DNA from: Carallia brachiata
Taxonomy: Eukaryota > Streptophyta > Magnoliopsida > Malpighiales > Rhizophoraceae
Direction of reading: 5' to 3'
Assembly (NCBI GenBank): GCA_021464245.1
Contig: JADCRB010000001.1
Location: forward strand, 2,772,829-2,836,828
DNA length: 64,000 nt
The notes beneath the pieces were generated by a model. The model saw nothing but the letters and a program-made list of their open reading frames with translations, made no database searches and was not told where the DNA came from. Positions 35,223 to 49,373 of the stretch are shown piece by piece. Within the stretch, counting starts at the first letter, position 1. The number at the start of each line of letters is the position of its first letter. Both the position numbers and the translations under genes were made by a program.

Positions 35223-38200
35223 TCAATGGAGACTTGGAAGAATCTGTAGTTTATGGCTACTGGAAGGAAGATGGAGAAAGGCTGAGTTTTTCTTTGCCAG
35301 GTTCCCCCACTCCAGAACGACGACGAAGACGACGGGAGCTGGATAGTTGCGAATCATTATTGAAGCTAGAGAATAACTATGAGTAACCATCAAGCTTAAA
35401 ATAGACTTTTCTGATTCTGTCTGGCTATCACTACCTTCACGAATGGCAACAACCTCACTGCTGCCGACGAAAGTTGAAATGATGGTCGCCAAAAGAGAAG
35501 GGGCTTGAGCAAAATCCAGTAAAGTAAGCTGCACTCTCATCAGATAAACTTTCATTTGTCTGCATTTATAGAGTTCACGCAAAACAAGATGCTTGAGCTT
35601 CCCATTGTATGATAATGGTAGAGAAGCATAGTAATTGAGTTCTAACATAAGAGTTGGACATCGTTCATGAACGAAAAAAGCAATAATGAAGAAGAAGATC
35701 ATGCTTACCGATACAGCGTCTTCCTGAACACCTTGCACGCTAGATGCCGTGGAGTTTTTGACCCTGCGGCTTCTTCTATCGCTTACAAGCAGAACTGCAC
35801 ACTTGCAAGTGAAGAATAGAAGTACAACCCCAAGAGAAAAAACCATGACAAATTCAATAATGATGGCTGTTCCAAGGGCTGCACCAAGAAATGAAAAAAT
35901 ATATAACTACATATAAGCACAATTCTAGCTTTGCTGCCGGTAAAACAAAGCTTATGTCTAAGAGAAAATAAAGGCAAGATCTGCAAATACTTCTCTCAAA
36001 GGGAAATCCTTGTTAAAGCAGAGTTGTAAACTATCACTTACAGTGAGCAGCCAATGCGCCCATTGGCTTTCTTTGGATAAGATTTACGGTAGCTTCAGCA
36101 TATAAAGGCCTTGAGATCTTTTCGTCACAATTTGAAAAACACCCATAGTGCCCCATGTCATTGAGTTTCACTATCAATACAGCATCATGCTCTCCACCCT
36201 GTACTCAGAGGCAATGGAATGAATAATAGTGTGGGTAGTTGCAAGCTAGATTTAATACAAATATCATCTCATGCGCCAAATTATCCTTTTTGAACTAGCA
36301 AATAATGCGCTTTGAAATCATATCAACTCAAGGTGAAATGAGATTGGGTTCCAAGTTCCAGCAGATGCTTTATCTGCTACACGAAAATCGATTGTTGGAG
36401 AATAGCATTACTGAACCAGGACTTGCCTTCAGGTTAAAACTACAGGCATTCCACATGGAAAATATCCAGCAGGCTGCATAATGTGTTTGAGCATGTTTTA
36501 ATTATCTATTTATTAGTTGAAGTGAAAATGGCTTACTGACATAATATAACAGTTGTTGCATGACACTGTTGCAGTCATTGACTGTCCCACGAAATCTGAC
36601 TCCACTGGCTCTAACCCGGAAATGTTTTGAGATAGTAACATAGGTTTGAAGAGGCTGCCACTGATAGTTATTTGATAGCTTCAGCTCAGTTGTGTTGATG
36701 AGTTCGGCTGGTAGACTCGTCGCCAGGAATCCATCATCAACTTCCACTGAAAATGTGATGATGAAATCGGACTCTCTGCCTGGAAAACAATTCGCACAAA
36801 ATCAGGCATAAAAAGTACAAATTATGTTCCAACTTAGATTAATCATGTATCCTGGCATTGGTTTCCAACTTTCCAAAAATCATTACACCATGCACTAAAA
36901 ATCGTGCTGCCTGTTCTGCAATTTCAATCAAATAAACAGAAAACCACACAGAGCTCGTGCAATTTGAGCGCTAACAACATGATGCTCTTCAAACAAGCTG
37001 AGACCCCTCACTTCCTACTTACAGCAACAACTGATATTACCAGGAAAGTTGAGGACATCTGGATCTCCAACAGAAAACTCAAAGTTGTCCACATTTTTGT
37101 CAAAGATCAGCTGCTCATCCCCATTACTCCTTAGTAGAATAAATCTAGGGACATTGATGAATGGAGGATCGTTAATAGGTTCTACAGTGACCAGGACATC
37201 TAAGCTGTTTTTCCCATTCATGTTGCTGGCAGAAACTCGAAGTGTATCGTTACCACTGAAGTTTGCATACCTGATTAAAGTGAGAAAGAACAAGCAACTG
37301 TTAAAATACATTGTTGGAGTTGCAAGTATGAGCTTGAAAGAGGAAGTAAAAACTCCCGCATTAGAAAGGACAATAGAGCGCAAGCAAAATTTAAATGAGG
37401 CCCAATCACCCATATTCAAAGCCAATTGGTTTTAGAAAAAAAGTGAAGTCAGTGACCCATTTATTTGTTGCTTACTTTGGTACTCGTGATGTCATAGGTT
37501 AACTCCAAAGCCTAGAGCTCGGAGCGTGGACGAAATACAGAGCATCATGTGAGCCCGCGTATTCCACATGCGCAGAAAATTCAACGTACATAATATAAAA
37601 ATATGCGCAGTTAAGATGCAAATAGACACAGAAAAGAGACTACGGGAACATATTGCAATTTGGGGCAGACACTTTGAACGGGATTTCTCTCTCAGTTAAA
37701 AGTTTACCGAGATGAACCTTTTGCTTTTCTTCGTTATAGAACTCTTTTTATCCAAGTTTTGCCGATATGAACAAAACTTGAGTGTTAAGTTCTCAAAAGC
37801 CTAAAATCTAGCCAGAAGGATGTCATTGTCCTCTAAGATTATAGATCAAAAAAGCGTTCAAGGCTCAAGAAAAAGACTTTTGTTGAGCCAATCACACACG
37901 ATAAATTTATAAGATGCAACGAAAGAGAAAAGATTGTACCCAATATACTGCATTGAGTGAAGAGCTAGATTGATTACTTCTACACATCCCTCCAAGATCA
38001 AATCCTTAGCTTGATCACCCCCTCTCTTTACAGAAAATTCACTCCAGATTGGTTGCCAAAATTGCATCGTCATAGGAGACAAAGAGACATTCCCAAACTG
38101 TGCACTGATGGTGACAGAAATGTTCTCGGTTGGATCAGAATATCTCATCTCAAATCCAGGGAAACCACTGCAATGAGCAAGAATGACGATGTCATAATAA

Positions 38201-41200
38201 GAAGCCTCATGAAAAACACTATAATGCTTGCAAATGAAACTTTGGTGCCTTATAGTACCTTACCCGAATCGAGGACTCATCAAGTCTTCAGTTGCTTGCA
38301 ATTGACTTGGGAAGGAGATGAACTGGGGTGGAATATTGAGAACATGAATGTTTACAGCAGCAGAAGCAATATTTCCATTTATATCAGATATGGTATACGC
38401 AAAAGAATCATTCCCACATTAATCTATGTAGGGAGTGTATCTAAAGAGATGACCATACTGCAGAAGTGAACCACGATTTGGCTGACACATACGACAGGCA
38501 ACGGTAAGATTTCATCCAAAAAATTCATCCAAAGAAAAACCAAGCGTAAGAGTATCCTCTAGATGGCATGCTATCTACCCATGTCATGAAAATAGCAACT
38601 TTTTATGCAAAGCATTGCATAGCAGGACATTGTAGGGGATTGTGGTTAAAGCACTTTGAAGCACAATAACATTCAATTCATACTTAAAAAACGACCTGTG
38701 GCTGGTGCCTCTGATAATCATTAACTACAAGGCCACTGTAAAATCAAATCAAAGAAAGTATTATTCAATGCAGACATATATTGAGACTACTAGAGAATTG
38801 AGTCAAGATCACTGAGACCCTTCTACTTGGGACAATAAAGAGAGGGACGAAGATGAATAAACGCATGTTTAATAAACAACTTGGACATGTTCTCTTACTC
38901 TTGAGAATTCAATGATACTTGCATTGCTGCCGGCAAAGTAGTCATTCGCTAAAACATCAAAAGCAACAGACTCGTCCTCCCAAACAGATATGTTATCACC
39001 ACAGGCTTTAGGAAAATATTCACCTGGTAGACATTGTAAGCAACTAATTTATGCACAAAACAGCACATCACATCTGCACTATGGAAATGATGTTTAGGAT
39101 TAGATCACAGGCAAGTAGATAAAAGATAAAGTCAGGCAATAGGGAAGTGCTGGACATGGTTATGCATCAATTACACTTTACAGTGTAAGGGGAAATTGAA
39201 ATACACTTTGTTGGTATTATTACTTACCGCTGTAGACATTTACTCTAAACGGGCAAGGGGCGACGTGCATGGCATTAAATGAAACACACATATCATAGGT
39301 TCCAACATCATCAACCAGATAGTGACCAGTGTATGACCCATCATTGTTGTCCTCAAATATCCCACTCGAAAAACCAGATCTGTTAACTGAAGCAATCTCT
39401 AGTTTCAGCCTTGACTGTTGGGAGAGAACAGGATTAGAGAATGAATCCATCAGTTGCACTATTATTTCATTTTCAACTTGCTTGGGAGCCTTTGGAGCAT
39501 ATTTCGCTACTCTTGAAAGTGACATATTAACCTCACCTACGGCACAGTCAGCAAATTCCAAAAATATAAAGTGAAAAAAAAATCCTATGATATAAGAAAC
39601 AAGGAAAATGAAGTGAAGCTGCAAATTTTACTATAAATTGTAGAGATCTTATGATCCTGAAATTCGGTAACATGCCTTTGTTTCATTCAAATATAATCAG
39701 CCAAAGTTCATGTCCTTTCTTATCCATGTTTGCTATAATCTTGTGATATACTGAAATTCTTTCAGTATCTTCTTTGACCATCATAATTTATCTCTGCGTT
39801 TCATCCTGCCTTATATTAATAACAACCTACTAGGCTTTCAATGTTCATTGAACTTTCTGAAGTTGAAATCGATCAAGAATTTAGTCTATCAAAAAAATTT
39901 CAGCAATTCAAAGTTTTATCATCATGTCCTGTTACCATAATATTTTCAGCCAACGACGAGGATAAACATGTGCAGAACAAAGCAAGTTACATTAATGGAA
40001 AAAGGATACCTGGTATCACTTGCTTTCTAAATGAATGACCATCATTCAGCAAAATGTTTCCACAGAATACATAAATTTCATAGATCCCGCTCTTTTCAGG
40101 AGTATAAGTTACATTGAAGGTACTGGTGAGAACTTTTGAATTTCCAACATACTGAATGGAAAAGGGGAGTTTTAGAATCTAAATTATAACAACCTAATGG
40201 ATATATATGAATGAACTATTTAGAACAACATAAATGAAGGATATATATATATATATAAATGAACAGCTTACAGTGTTACTTGGGCCAACAAAAGGCGTGG
40301 GAGCAATTGCTGTCGGGCTGCTAGCACCGTAGCTTTGACCTTGACTTGGTGAAGTCCCTGAATCAGAGATCATGCTTATTTGTAAGTAAGCAATAATATT
40401 CTTGATTAAAAAGGCCAATAAGATAACTCTACATACCATTGATAATTGGATAGATTCTTGGCTGTACGTAGTAGGAGTCAAGCTCTCGAAGTATTTGTAC
40501 TTGAATGCTTTCTGCTTCCAGAAAAGAGGGATACTGAAAGAAGTCGTTCAAATAAATTGAAAACTGTGCATCATCACCTGCAACGGAAGCATTTAAACCT
40601 GATCCATTGACAATGCTTGCCGATCCATCGCAGTAACCTATTCAGTTAAAACATAAAATGACAATGTTCATAGAAACAGACTGCGAAGTTTACAAAACAA
40701 GCAATATAAGCAAAAGGAAAGGTTTTTCATCAACCACTGGCATCCAAGACAATGAGATTAAGATCTCAAATGGGTTTAATATGTGTTAAACACTGGACCA
40801 GAATAGCTGTTAAGAAGGGAACATGGTCACCATCAAAGGAAGGCTAGACATCAACACCAAAAGATCTTGCCATAAAATTTAACACACACCTATAAAGACA
40901 GTGTATGCCAATGGCATATTCGAAATGCTTCTGTTATGCTTCAAATCTGATATGGTGAGCAAGAAGTTGCCTGGTTCCTGTAGACTGAAGGAAAACAGCT
41001 GGATTCCTGGCACGACTTCTTCAAAATGCAGATCTGCAACTGGCAAGGACAGATTCGTCTCCTTTTCAACAACATCAGCATCAAATTCATACAATCCTGG
41101 AACAAGGTTCCCATACTGATCTTGCTGCTGTATAAATATCTCCATCTTAGAAAATATTTGCCACGTGGTGGTTTCAAACTTCCATTTGGGCAGGCAATTG

Positions 41201-42433
41201 GAGAAATCTAGAGGTCCTGGTAAAGGAAATATCCAATATCAAGGTAGACAAAGAACAGAATCAATGCTACACAAATTTATTACATCTATATGCTACAAGC
41301 CAACAGATACTATTTGCACACTACCTGGATACACCCTAAATGGTAGTGGAGAGCCGTTCAAGGTATGATTTTCCCCACTTACAAGTAACAATAGATTGCC
41401 AGCTTTTTCTGCAATAAACTCAACAGAAATATTGCCAAATTCGTTCCAACCCATATGAGTGATCCTCGGTGTACTGGCAAAGGAACCATTTGCATAATGA
41501 GCAGAAACAGTGAAGTTATAGGGAGTTAAATCTGCATCAGTTGAAGAAATTTTATTCCCAAATGCATCTCTAGGAGCAATCAAAATTGTAGGTTTTGCCC
41601 CAGCTTCAAACTCATTCATGAGACCCTTCCACGAGGCGATGCAGACGGATGGATAAATACTCCCTTCAATCAAATTACCAAAAAGAATTATAACCAAGAT
41701 ATCTATAGAAAAAGAAAAATAGCAACAAAAAACAGAATAAAAAAGATTCGATTGCTCAAGAGATAGATATTGGAACCTGGAATCACTTTAAAATGGAGAG
41801 ATGAATCAAACACTTTGAAAGGTCCATCTTCTATAATCACATTAAAAATGCCAATCCTGATTGGAGTAAAGAGAAGTTTCCAACTGCTAGGATCCCCTGC
41901 AGAATCCAGAAAAACACCCGAAACGAATGAACTATTTCCCGTCTTCCCATTAACTGAGAGTGTCGGATTAAAGGCAGTTCTGTCAAGCGAAGCATTATTC
42001 TCAAAACTTCCCAAAACTATGATCTCTATGGCTGCAACATCTCCAGCTTGGAATGTGTTGTTATCATCCAACCAACTGAAAGCAAATTTGGGTATTTCCG
42101 CCTCATCTGCACCAAACACCACCAAAGTAAAAGCCATTTATCACTATTTCATCCACCAAAATTACAACAACAAAAAAAATGGTCATTACCCATTATGATC
42201 CCATCAAGATTGATCTTTTGGGACATGCACAAGTCTAAGTTAAAAGCAAGTCAATGCAAATAGATGGCAAGAAAGAGGGGAAGAAAAGAAAAGATTCTTT
42301 CTTTTTTTTTTTTTTATTATTTTTTATTTTTTGCTTAAAAACCTGAACTTGGGGATTGAAAAGCAAACGCTGCAGCAAGGCAAAATAAACCGAGGAGCCA
42401 AATGGGGTTGCGGTACTGGAACTGGGACGCCAT
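35223..42433 (-). CDS. GEX2: GAMETE EXPRESSED 2 (GEX2), 16 exons, in-frame stop in exon 10
   Basis: Exons in gene order: 42433-42343, 42106-41777, 41663-41325, 41216-40890, 40637-40437, 40357-40272, 40151-40010, 39536-39228, 39023-38899, 38481-38264, 38167-37940, 37270-37041, 36779-36541, 36198-36042, 35878-35709, 35528-35223. All joins are in phase and total 1166 codons. GEX2 is a sperm-surface protein needed for gamete attachment in Arabidopsis. A signal peptide (LLGLFCLAAAFAF) comes first, then filamin-type immunoglobulin-like repeats in exons 2-8, for example GSPLPFRVYPG and APCPFRVNVYSG. Cadherin-like repeats follow (WEDESVAFDVLANDYF, GNDTLRVSASNMNG), then one membrane segment in exon 15 (IIIEFVMVFSLGVVLLFF) and a short tail. 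Codon 671 is TAA (38421-38419), before CGNDSFAYTISD, where the frame otherwise continues intact. The exon 13/14 border is uncertain: 36537 to 36203 also works. The last exon is the least sure. Confidence 0.9.
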
Positions 42434-43735
42434 GATTTTGAAGAAAGAAAGAAAAAAACACTACAAAGTTTCTGTAAAGTTCAGGAACCTGCTGTTTGAG
42501 GGACTTGTGGGGGTGGGGGGAGCGGGCGGTTACTAAATTGTGGGGGGTGCCGTTGGTTTGCTTTTGCTTTGGCGGTTATTTAAAACGTATAACGGCTACT
42601 TTTTGGTTGCCGACCTTAAAAAAAAAAATCCCACAAAAACTAATCTCGGGAGTATTCGGTAACCCGCAAAAGTCAGGCAAACCGGGTCCGAGGGCAAAAG
42701 GAGCAATAAAAACAAGAACAGAAAACAAAGCAAATAAAATAAAATAAATAAAACAAAAGTTAAAAAATCCCCCTCTGATGGTCATTTTTTTTAAAGAAAA
42801 TCCCCTTTTCTATTTTGCAGTCCACCTCTATTTTGTATTTCTTAACTTCATTTAGATTTTTTTCACAAGTCAAACCATATTGCTGAAAGTTTGACTCCCA
42901 AAAGTAAAAATAACGGTAAAAATGTTTAAAATTTCTTTTTCTACACCAAAAAAAATATATTTTTTCTTTTTTTTTCACCCAAAAAAAAATGATCACAGTT
43001 TTAAATTTTTTTATTTTTTTTCAATATTTCAATCCTCAAACTCTCAAATTCTACTTTTTTTTTTCTAAAGAATATAAAAATTCTTGTTGCTTTAAACAAG
43101 AATATTTCAATCAGTAAACTCTCAAATTCTAATTTGATCCAATTGGTATCATATCAATTTAAGAATATTTGTTTTAAACATATTAGAAGGATCAAGAAAT
43201 CAATTGTAGATACTTTGGCAAGACAAAGAGTTTTTAGGGAAACACTTCTTGTTGCTTGGTTGTAGATTATTTTACTTGTTGCACGGTAGTTAAGATAGTA
43301 TTTTGCATTTTTGCTGTAAATTACTAGATCAGAGATTGTATTGTATTTCATCTCCTTAACTGATCTCAATATTTTGATATACTAATATTATTAGAATTCA
43401 ACTTTCAAAAAACAACCAAAAAAAAAAAACATTTGTTGATAATTAAATTAAACGACAGGCGTTTCATTTTTTTTTTTTTTGCACTTGAAACACAGAACCC
43501 CAATTATAATAGTAGTAATTAAGATTGCTATTTTTTTTTTTTTTTGGGTACATAGATTGTTATTTGTTTATTGCAACTATTGGAGAAAGCAATTTAACCT
43601 TGTGTGGGGCAACCAAAAGGAAGGCTATCACATATTTCACTCTATGGAAACACTACTTAGATATTACATGCAAACGTTGGTGTTTTCCTTCTCAATATTA
43701 GATTATAGTCTGTTCTACCTTCTAAGGCTTCATGG
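42434..43735. other. GEX2 upstream region and OPT 3' flank
   Basis: A GC-richer stretch (42490-42560) contains a G run and probably marks the GEX2 promoter or leader. The rest is AT-rich. No gene was seen. Confidence 0.5.
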
Positions 43736-46700
43736 CTATGTAAAAACTGGGCATCCTTTGACCTTAATGCCTGGTGCGGTCGGACAGGTTGCCAGAGGAC
43801 AGTGATCAATGTCTGTTCCCCACCACTTCAGGTTTATATGCTCATTCTGCAGCGCAAAAAACAGTAAAACACCCATGAAAGCTGTCCCAGCATCCAATGC
43901 TGCAGATAGAACGTAATTGTATTTCTGCCACCAGCGTTTTCGGTACCGGAAAACAAAGTAGTTGAAGATGGTTCCGGTTATAAGCCAGCTTGCTATATTG
44001 GTGGGAGTTGCAGGTGGCATTCCAGCAAAGCCATAAGATATAACTGGTATGTTTATCAATGCAATCCATTTCTTCTCCGGAAATATTTTGCTCAATATCC
44101 AGACAGGTACTGGCAAGAAAGCTCCAATTAGGAATAGCCATACCAAGTTCCGGTACATCCCTCCAGGTCCAAACAGCCTTTTTGGTCCGATCAGCCCCCA
44201 AATCACAGAAGCATCGAAAGTTACTCGGTATTTCGGGCATGTCCAAGGACTCTCGGGATGAAGAGACTCAATGTCGCAGATGTTATCAATGTTGTCTAAC
44301 ATCCACCAAGCAACTGCAAGGTTGACTACACCAGAGACTAATGTTCCTACAAGCTGCGGAAAAAATGAAACCAAATTTCCCTTAGTTCTTACTCCTTAAA
44401 GAACATGGTGGGAACATCGCGATATTGAATGAGTTTCTTAGCTGCATACCTGAGCTACAAACATGCACCGTGGTGGAATTTTCATGTAATGCCCGAGCTT
44501 GAGGTCAGACAGGAAGGAAAGAGCATGAATTGTGCTTATTCGTCCATAAATCTTGAAAAGCAGATTCGCAATTGGCTTTCCAGGCAGGACATATCCAATA
44601 ATGAATTGTGCTATTATGTCATATCCAAGTTGCTGCGAAGTGGACAGAAGCACACTATGAGTTCCATGATGCAATAAATTTCTGATATTCGTTCTACATT
44701 ACATGTAGTCTCGTAGGTACAATTTCTCAATCTCTCAGTATTACCTGGTTGGTAGTTGCTTGAATGACTCCAACGGGAAGGGTAACAATAAAAGCCAATC
44801 CAAAGGCAAAGATCATACCCCACCATGGCAGCTGCACATCTTCTTTCCACACGAATGACATTAATAAAGACAAGACAATGCTTCCTACTAACAGAATGTA
44901 GAACCACCATCCAGGCACTTGCTTGTAACTTTTCATTAATTTCGCGTGAACATCCAATTTTAGGTTCTTCATTGCTGATTTGCTTTGCTTCCAAATATCA
45001 CTGGACAATGGAAACAGAACAAAATGTCAGTTTATAAGTATTCCAATAAAAGGGTGATATTGGTCCTAAAAATATAAAAACTTGATATAACACATTACTG
45101 TTGTATGGGACTTCTAGTCAGGAAACATCCTACCTTCCGTGAAACAGTGCCACGTGAGTGAGCGTTGCTGTAAATCGTGCAAAACCAGATCCAATCGACA
45201 GGGCAAATAGAGGGCTTAGATAGAGCTTCCCATAGCTATTATAAGCTGGAACATCAAGTTCAAATTGTGGGGTCAAGATTCTTGTGGTATCATATTTGTT
45301 GCCGCTGGAGGTGAACAGCTGATTAGAAAATATTGGAAACTTCCGAGCATCGAAGGTGTTGTACTTCCAATAACAGATAGGGACTATTATGTATATAAAC
45401 ATGATAAAACCAATCCCCACATTGAGAATGGAAAACCATGGTGTCACAAGAGGGCTGCCATGATAAGCAGAAATTCCAGCCCAGTCAAGGGTGAAGGCAC
45501 CAACCCCTAGCCCGTGGTAACCTGACCCTATTTGTTGAGCTGTGATGCTGTGAGGCCACACCCAGCAGGCCCATGAGAAAAATGTCAGGATTGGGAACAA
45601 GTATCCGGGAAGTGCATAATAGAGAAAGCTTGCAGTCATTGCAACAAGGAAGAATCGCATCCGGGTCAGGCCTTTCTTTGCGGATTCCTTTTCATGGAGT
45701 GCCCTGTAGACACAAAGTTGGTCAGATTCTGATTTCCTCAAAGAAGGTAACCAGATTAGCAAAATCTTAGTTTCAAATGTAATGAACGATTAAAGCATAA
45801 AGTACTCCTATTTCCCACAAGACCCTTAAGATTATAACCTTATGAGGATTCATTGTGACTGATAACAAATTAAGAGTATTCAACATTCACATCACATTAT
45901 TTGCAGTCTGCTGGTTATTATGCATTATGTTCTTGGTGGAATAATATACGTAAAAACGCAAAACAACCCATGAACATATTCTCAAACAGTGAAAGTTGTA
46001 TCACTACAATTTTCCATAAATTCTTAACTCATTCATCTAAACCCAAACCAAACGTTCCAAAATGGGCAAAGTTCAATTCAAATGATAATAATAATAGTGA
46101 AGGATGTTTATGTCTTATTTAATCTTCAATTTGGCCATTTCACAATTCATTGTCATTCATCATCAATTTAATTACACTTAAACATGTGCCGAAGAATAAT
46201 TTCATCTCCACCATTCATTCTCCCTAAGAGGCCTAAGTTCTGGAATAAAGAGTAAAATAGAGTCCTACGATTTTGTGCACTACATTTTGGACCAATAATT
46301 GGAAAACAGCAGTTGACAATGAAAAAAAATATTCTAAAAGTAAAGATACTTCTTATTCTTTAAGATTGTGTTTGGGAGGAGGGAAAAGGGGGAGAGGGAG
46401 AGGAAAGTGAGAGAATTAAAGTAAATTGTTGTGTTTGAGAAATATTTGAAAAGTGAGAGAGAAAAAAGTTTCTAATTCCCCTAATTCTCCCTACCCCACT
46501 AAAATCAATTCTCCCAAAAATGGGACGAAAGTTATTAATTCTCTGACTAAATTTATTAAATGACTCAATTATCCCTCAAATAATTTAAAAATTATAATTT
46601 TACTAAAACAAAATATTTAAATAAAATTTATTATAAAAGATAAAATTATTATTCTAATTCATTTTATATTCCTCTTCCCCACTTTTCACCATTTCCTAAA

Positions 46701-47781
46701 TAAAATAATTTATAATTTTTCTCTCTCTTATCACCTCTTTCTAAAGACAAAAGATGATATAAAATATTTTTCTCCTCTAATAATCATCTTCTCCATTTTC
46801 TTCTCCCAAACTCTTTTCTTACTCAAGAATTTTATCCAAATACAGGATAACAGATTCACCTCAACCACAACATACATGTAAAACTAGACAAGTACAAACC
46901 AAAAAGGAATAGAAGTACATGGGTGGAGAAGGCAGACCTAAACAAAGAGACCTGAGCAAGGTTTGAAGGCCACCACATCTCAGCAGGATCAACCAGGTAC
47001 TTCCTGAGCATCCCAGCCCATCCATACCCCAAAATCTGCACCCAAAAGAAAAACGTGGGAATTATTAGGGAAAATTACTTTGATTTTTATAAAAAATAAA
47101 ATAATTATTAACTATATTAAAAGATAAAACTTATCACTCTTCTTAACTCAAAAATAAAAAATTTTCAACTTCTTACATCTGCTTGACAAAATCAACGCTA
47201 TAACAGTCAGCAATTGACAAAGGGAAGGTCAACCAAAAAAGAAAAAAAAAAAAAAAACACAAACGAAAAGGACCAAAATTTCTTACATTAGTAGTCAAGA
47301 CTATGAGAAGCCCACAAAGGAAAGTGAGGCTCTGCTTGTAATAACCCTTCATCACTGTAATGGCCCCAATGGAGTAAGCATCACCTCCACCCAAAGACAC
47401 ACCACAGTTGGCAAAAATGGTGATGATCACATGTTCTTTCATGTTAAAAGGCCCAGGATTCAGTGTAAAGCCCCGGCCAAAGATGTTGTACTGCGTAGTT
47501 GGCAGAGTCCTGGCCATGAACCTGCCAATGGGCAAGACAGCAATCTGCATGAGAATGGCCGAGATGGTGAGTGGCTGGGTGCGGTAGGTGAAGAAAGTGT
47601 TGAGGAAGATTAGTAGCGTGCATGAGGTCAGACCCAGAAACCATGCACGGAATGTCATCACCGGAAGTGTTGTGTCGTCGGTTTCCGGCACCACCAGGGC
47701 CACTTCCTCTATGGGACACCTCGCATACTCTTCTTCTGTGGAGTCCAAGTTGGCCTTTTCTGCGTCTGTGCCCGCCGCCAT
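43736..47781 (-). CDS. Oligopeptide transporter, OPT1/OPT5 type, six exons
   Basis: Exons in gene order: 47781-47287, 47035-46938, 45703-45134, 45000-44745, 44632-44450 and 44353-43736, giving 739 residues with every GT-AG join in phase. OPT proteins import small peptides and metal chelates across the plasma membrane with protons. Both OPT signatures are present: [10 protein letters not shown] near residue 109 and the KIPPR motif ([11 protein letters not shown]) in exon 5. Other family marks are [12 protein letters not shown] near the start, [10 protein letters not shown], the [18 protein letters not shown] stretch, [19 protein letters not shown] and, at the end, [16 protein letters not shown]. 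About 14-16 membrane helices are expected. Length is normal and I see no broken motif. Intron 2 (1234 bases) carries a MITE at 46363-46818. Confidence 0.96.
46363..46818. mobile_element. Tourist/PIF-like MITE in OPT intron 2
   Basis: TTA flanks both ends (46360-46362 and 46819-46821). The left terminus contains GTGTTTGGGAGGAGG. The right terminus reads GAGTTTGGGAGAAGA on the other strand. The interior is AT-rich and non-coding. The end match is weaker than for the other three MITEs. Confidence 0.5.
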
Positions 47782-48620
47782 TGATGGATTGACAAGGAAA
47801 GGACAAGGCTGTCACAGCTTTCTATTCAGACTATACTATCAAGCAGATAATGGAAAAATATATTGTTTATTAGTACTAAAGTACAGAGTACAGACAGAGA
47901 TTTGGAAGCATCGGACGAGGAGATAATATAGGACAGGACCACAGGAATGCCAGTCATCAAATATATACGCGGAGATTCTTGTGTTCTTGAGTTGTCTGAT
48001 CTGTTTCAAAGTCCTTCTGACAGCAGACCTTATTCTTTATCAAGACAATGACTGTAATAACCTTGGCCTCTAAATTCATTGCAAACCATGAATAATTGTT
48101 AAAAATAATAATATTGTTAATAATGGTTGTAATTCCAAAAATAGATTTTTGTGTCTTTTTTAATTTTTTGGGAATGAAAACGGAATTTACTTCTTTATTC
48201 ACCACCTTCCCCAAAAGTGGGGTCTAATCGAAGTATTGATCCTTATTGTTATTTTTCTTTTATGTTATCGTGACATTGTGCCCATTTGAACTACTTAAAT
48301 TAATCGGGGTTTTAGCGTTCCATGTTATTACATTACAATATACATAAAAAAAAAAAAAAAATTGTAACCATGTGGACTAGCCTAGCTTTAAATTCATCTT
48401 ATTGGATCTCACAATTGCATTGCATTCCATATACAAGAATCCACACACGAACAAATCAATCATGACATATTGGCATCGTAATTTTTTAATTGTTTTTTGA
48501 GTTCTACAGCTCTTATTTGCTTAATTGTTATCTGCTTAATATTAAAGCCTTTTTGATGTCCTAGAATATTTCTCATCTTTAATGTGAAGATCAAGTTGTG
48601 CCTTTTGTCACTTGCGTTAA

Positions 48621-49373
48621 GGGTCTGTTTGGGTTAACTGTTGAATATTACTGTTACTGATTGCTGTTACTGATTGCTACTGCTGATTATTGATTACTGA
48701 TTCTTACTTGCTGTTACTGATTGCTGATAAAATTAATAAAATATTTAGTTAATTTTATACTTACTGTTACTGTTGAATAATGATATGTCTATTTTAAACA
48801 TATAATTTGTGTAGATATATTATATTAAACATTTTTATTTTTATATTTTATAATTTTATATTTTAGAATAATATTTTATAAATAATATTGAGAATTATTT
48901 TACTTAATTTTTAGCTTTTTAAAAAAAATATTAATTTTTATTATATGATAAAAATTATTATGTTTGAGAATTTTTTTTTATAAATGTCAATATTAAAGAA
49001 AATTGAAGTAAAAAAATATTATTTAAGAATACTTGAAAAAAATTATTGAAATTATATAAATACTAATAAAATAAATTAAAATATTTAATTCATGTGTCAA
49101 GTAAAAAAAATATAATAGTAAAATTATATAAATATTTTTTAATAGTAATTTGGTCCATGTAAATTATTATTAATATTAAAAAGTGAAAAATAATTCAAAA
49201 AGCAATAAAAAGTAAGTCGGAATTGCTTTTCAATCAGCTGCTGTTAGGAAGTCAAATAAGGAAATAAGAAGAATCAAAAAGTAATACTAAAAAATTTTAC
49301 CAAATACATATTTTCTTACTTTTTAAAAATAAAACGTAAATGCACCCCTTCAAAAGTTAACCCAAACACCCCC
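48621..49373. mobile_element. Tourist-like MITE, 753 bases
   Basis: TAA flanks both ends (48618-48620 and 49374-49376). The left end GGGTCTGTTTGGGTTAAC is inverted to the right end, which reads GGGGGTGTTTGGGTTAAC on the other strand. Degenerate TACTGATTGCTGT repeats follow the left end (48640-48730). The interior is AT-rich and lacks a transposase. The ends and the TAA duplication match the Tourist class well. Confidence 0.85.

Noticed and set aside
35186..35386. 66-codon plus-strand frame with an arginine run
   Set aside because: It lies antisense to the last exon of GEX2 and has no independent evidence.
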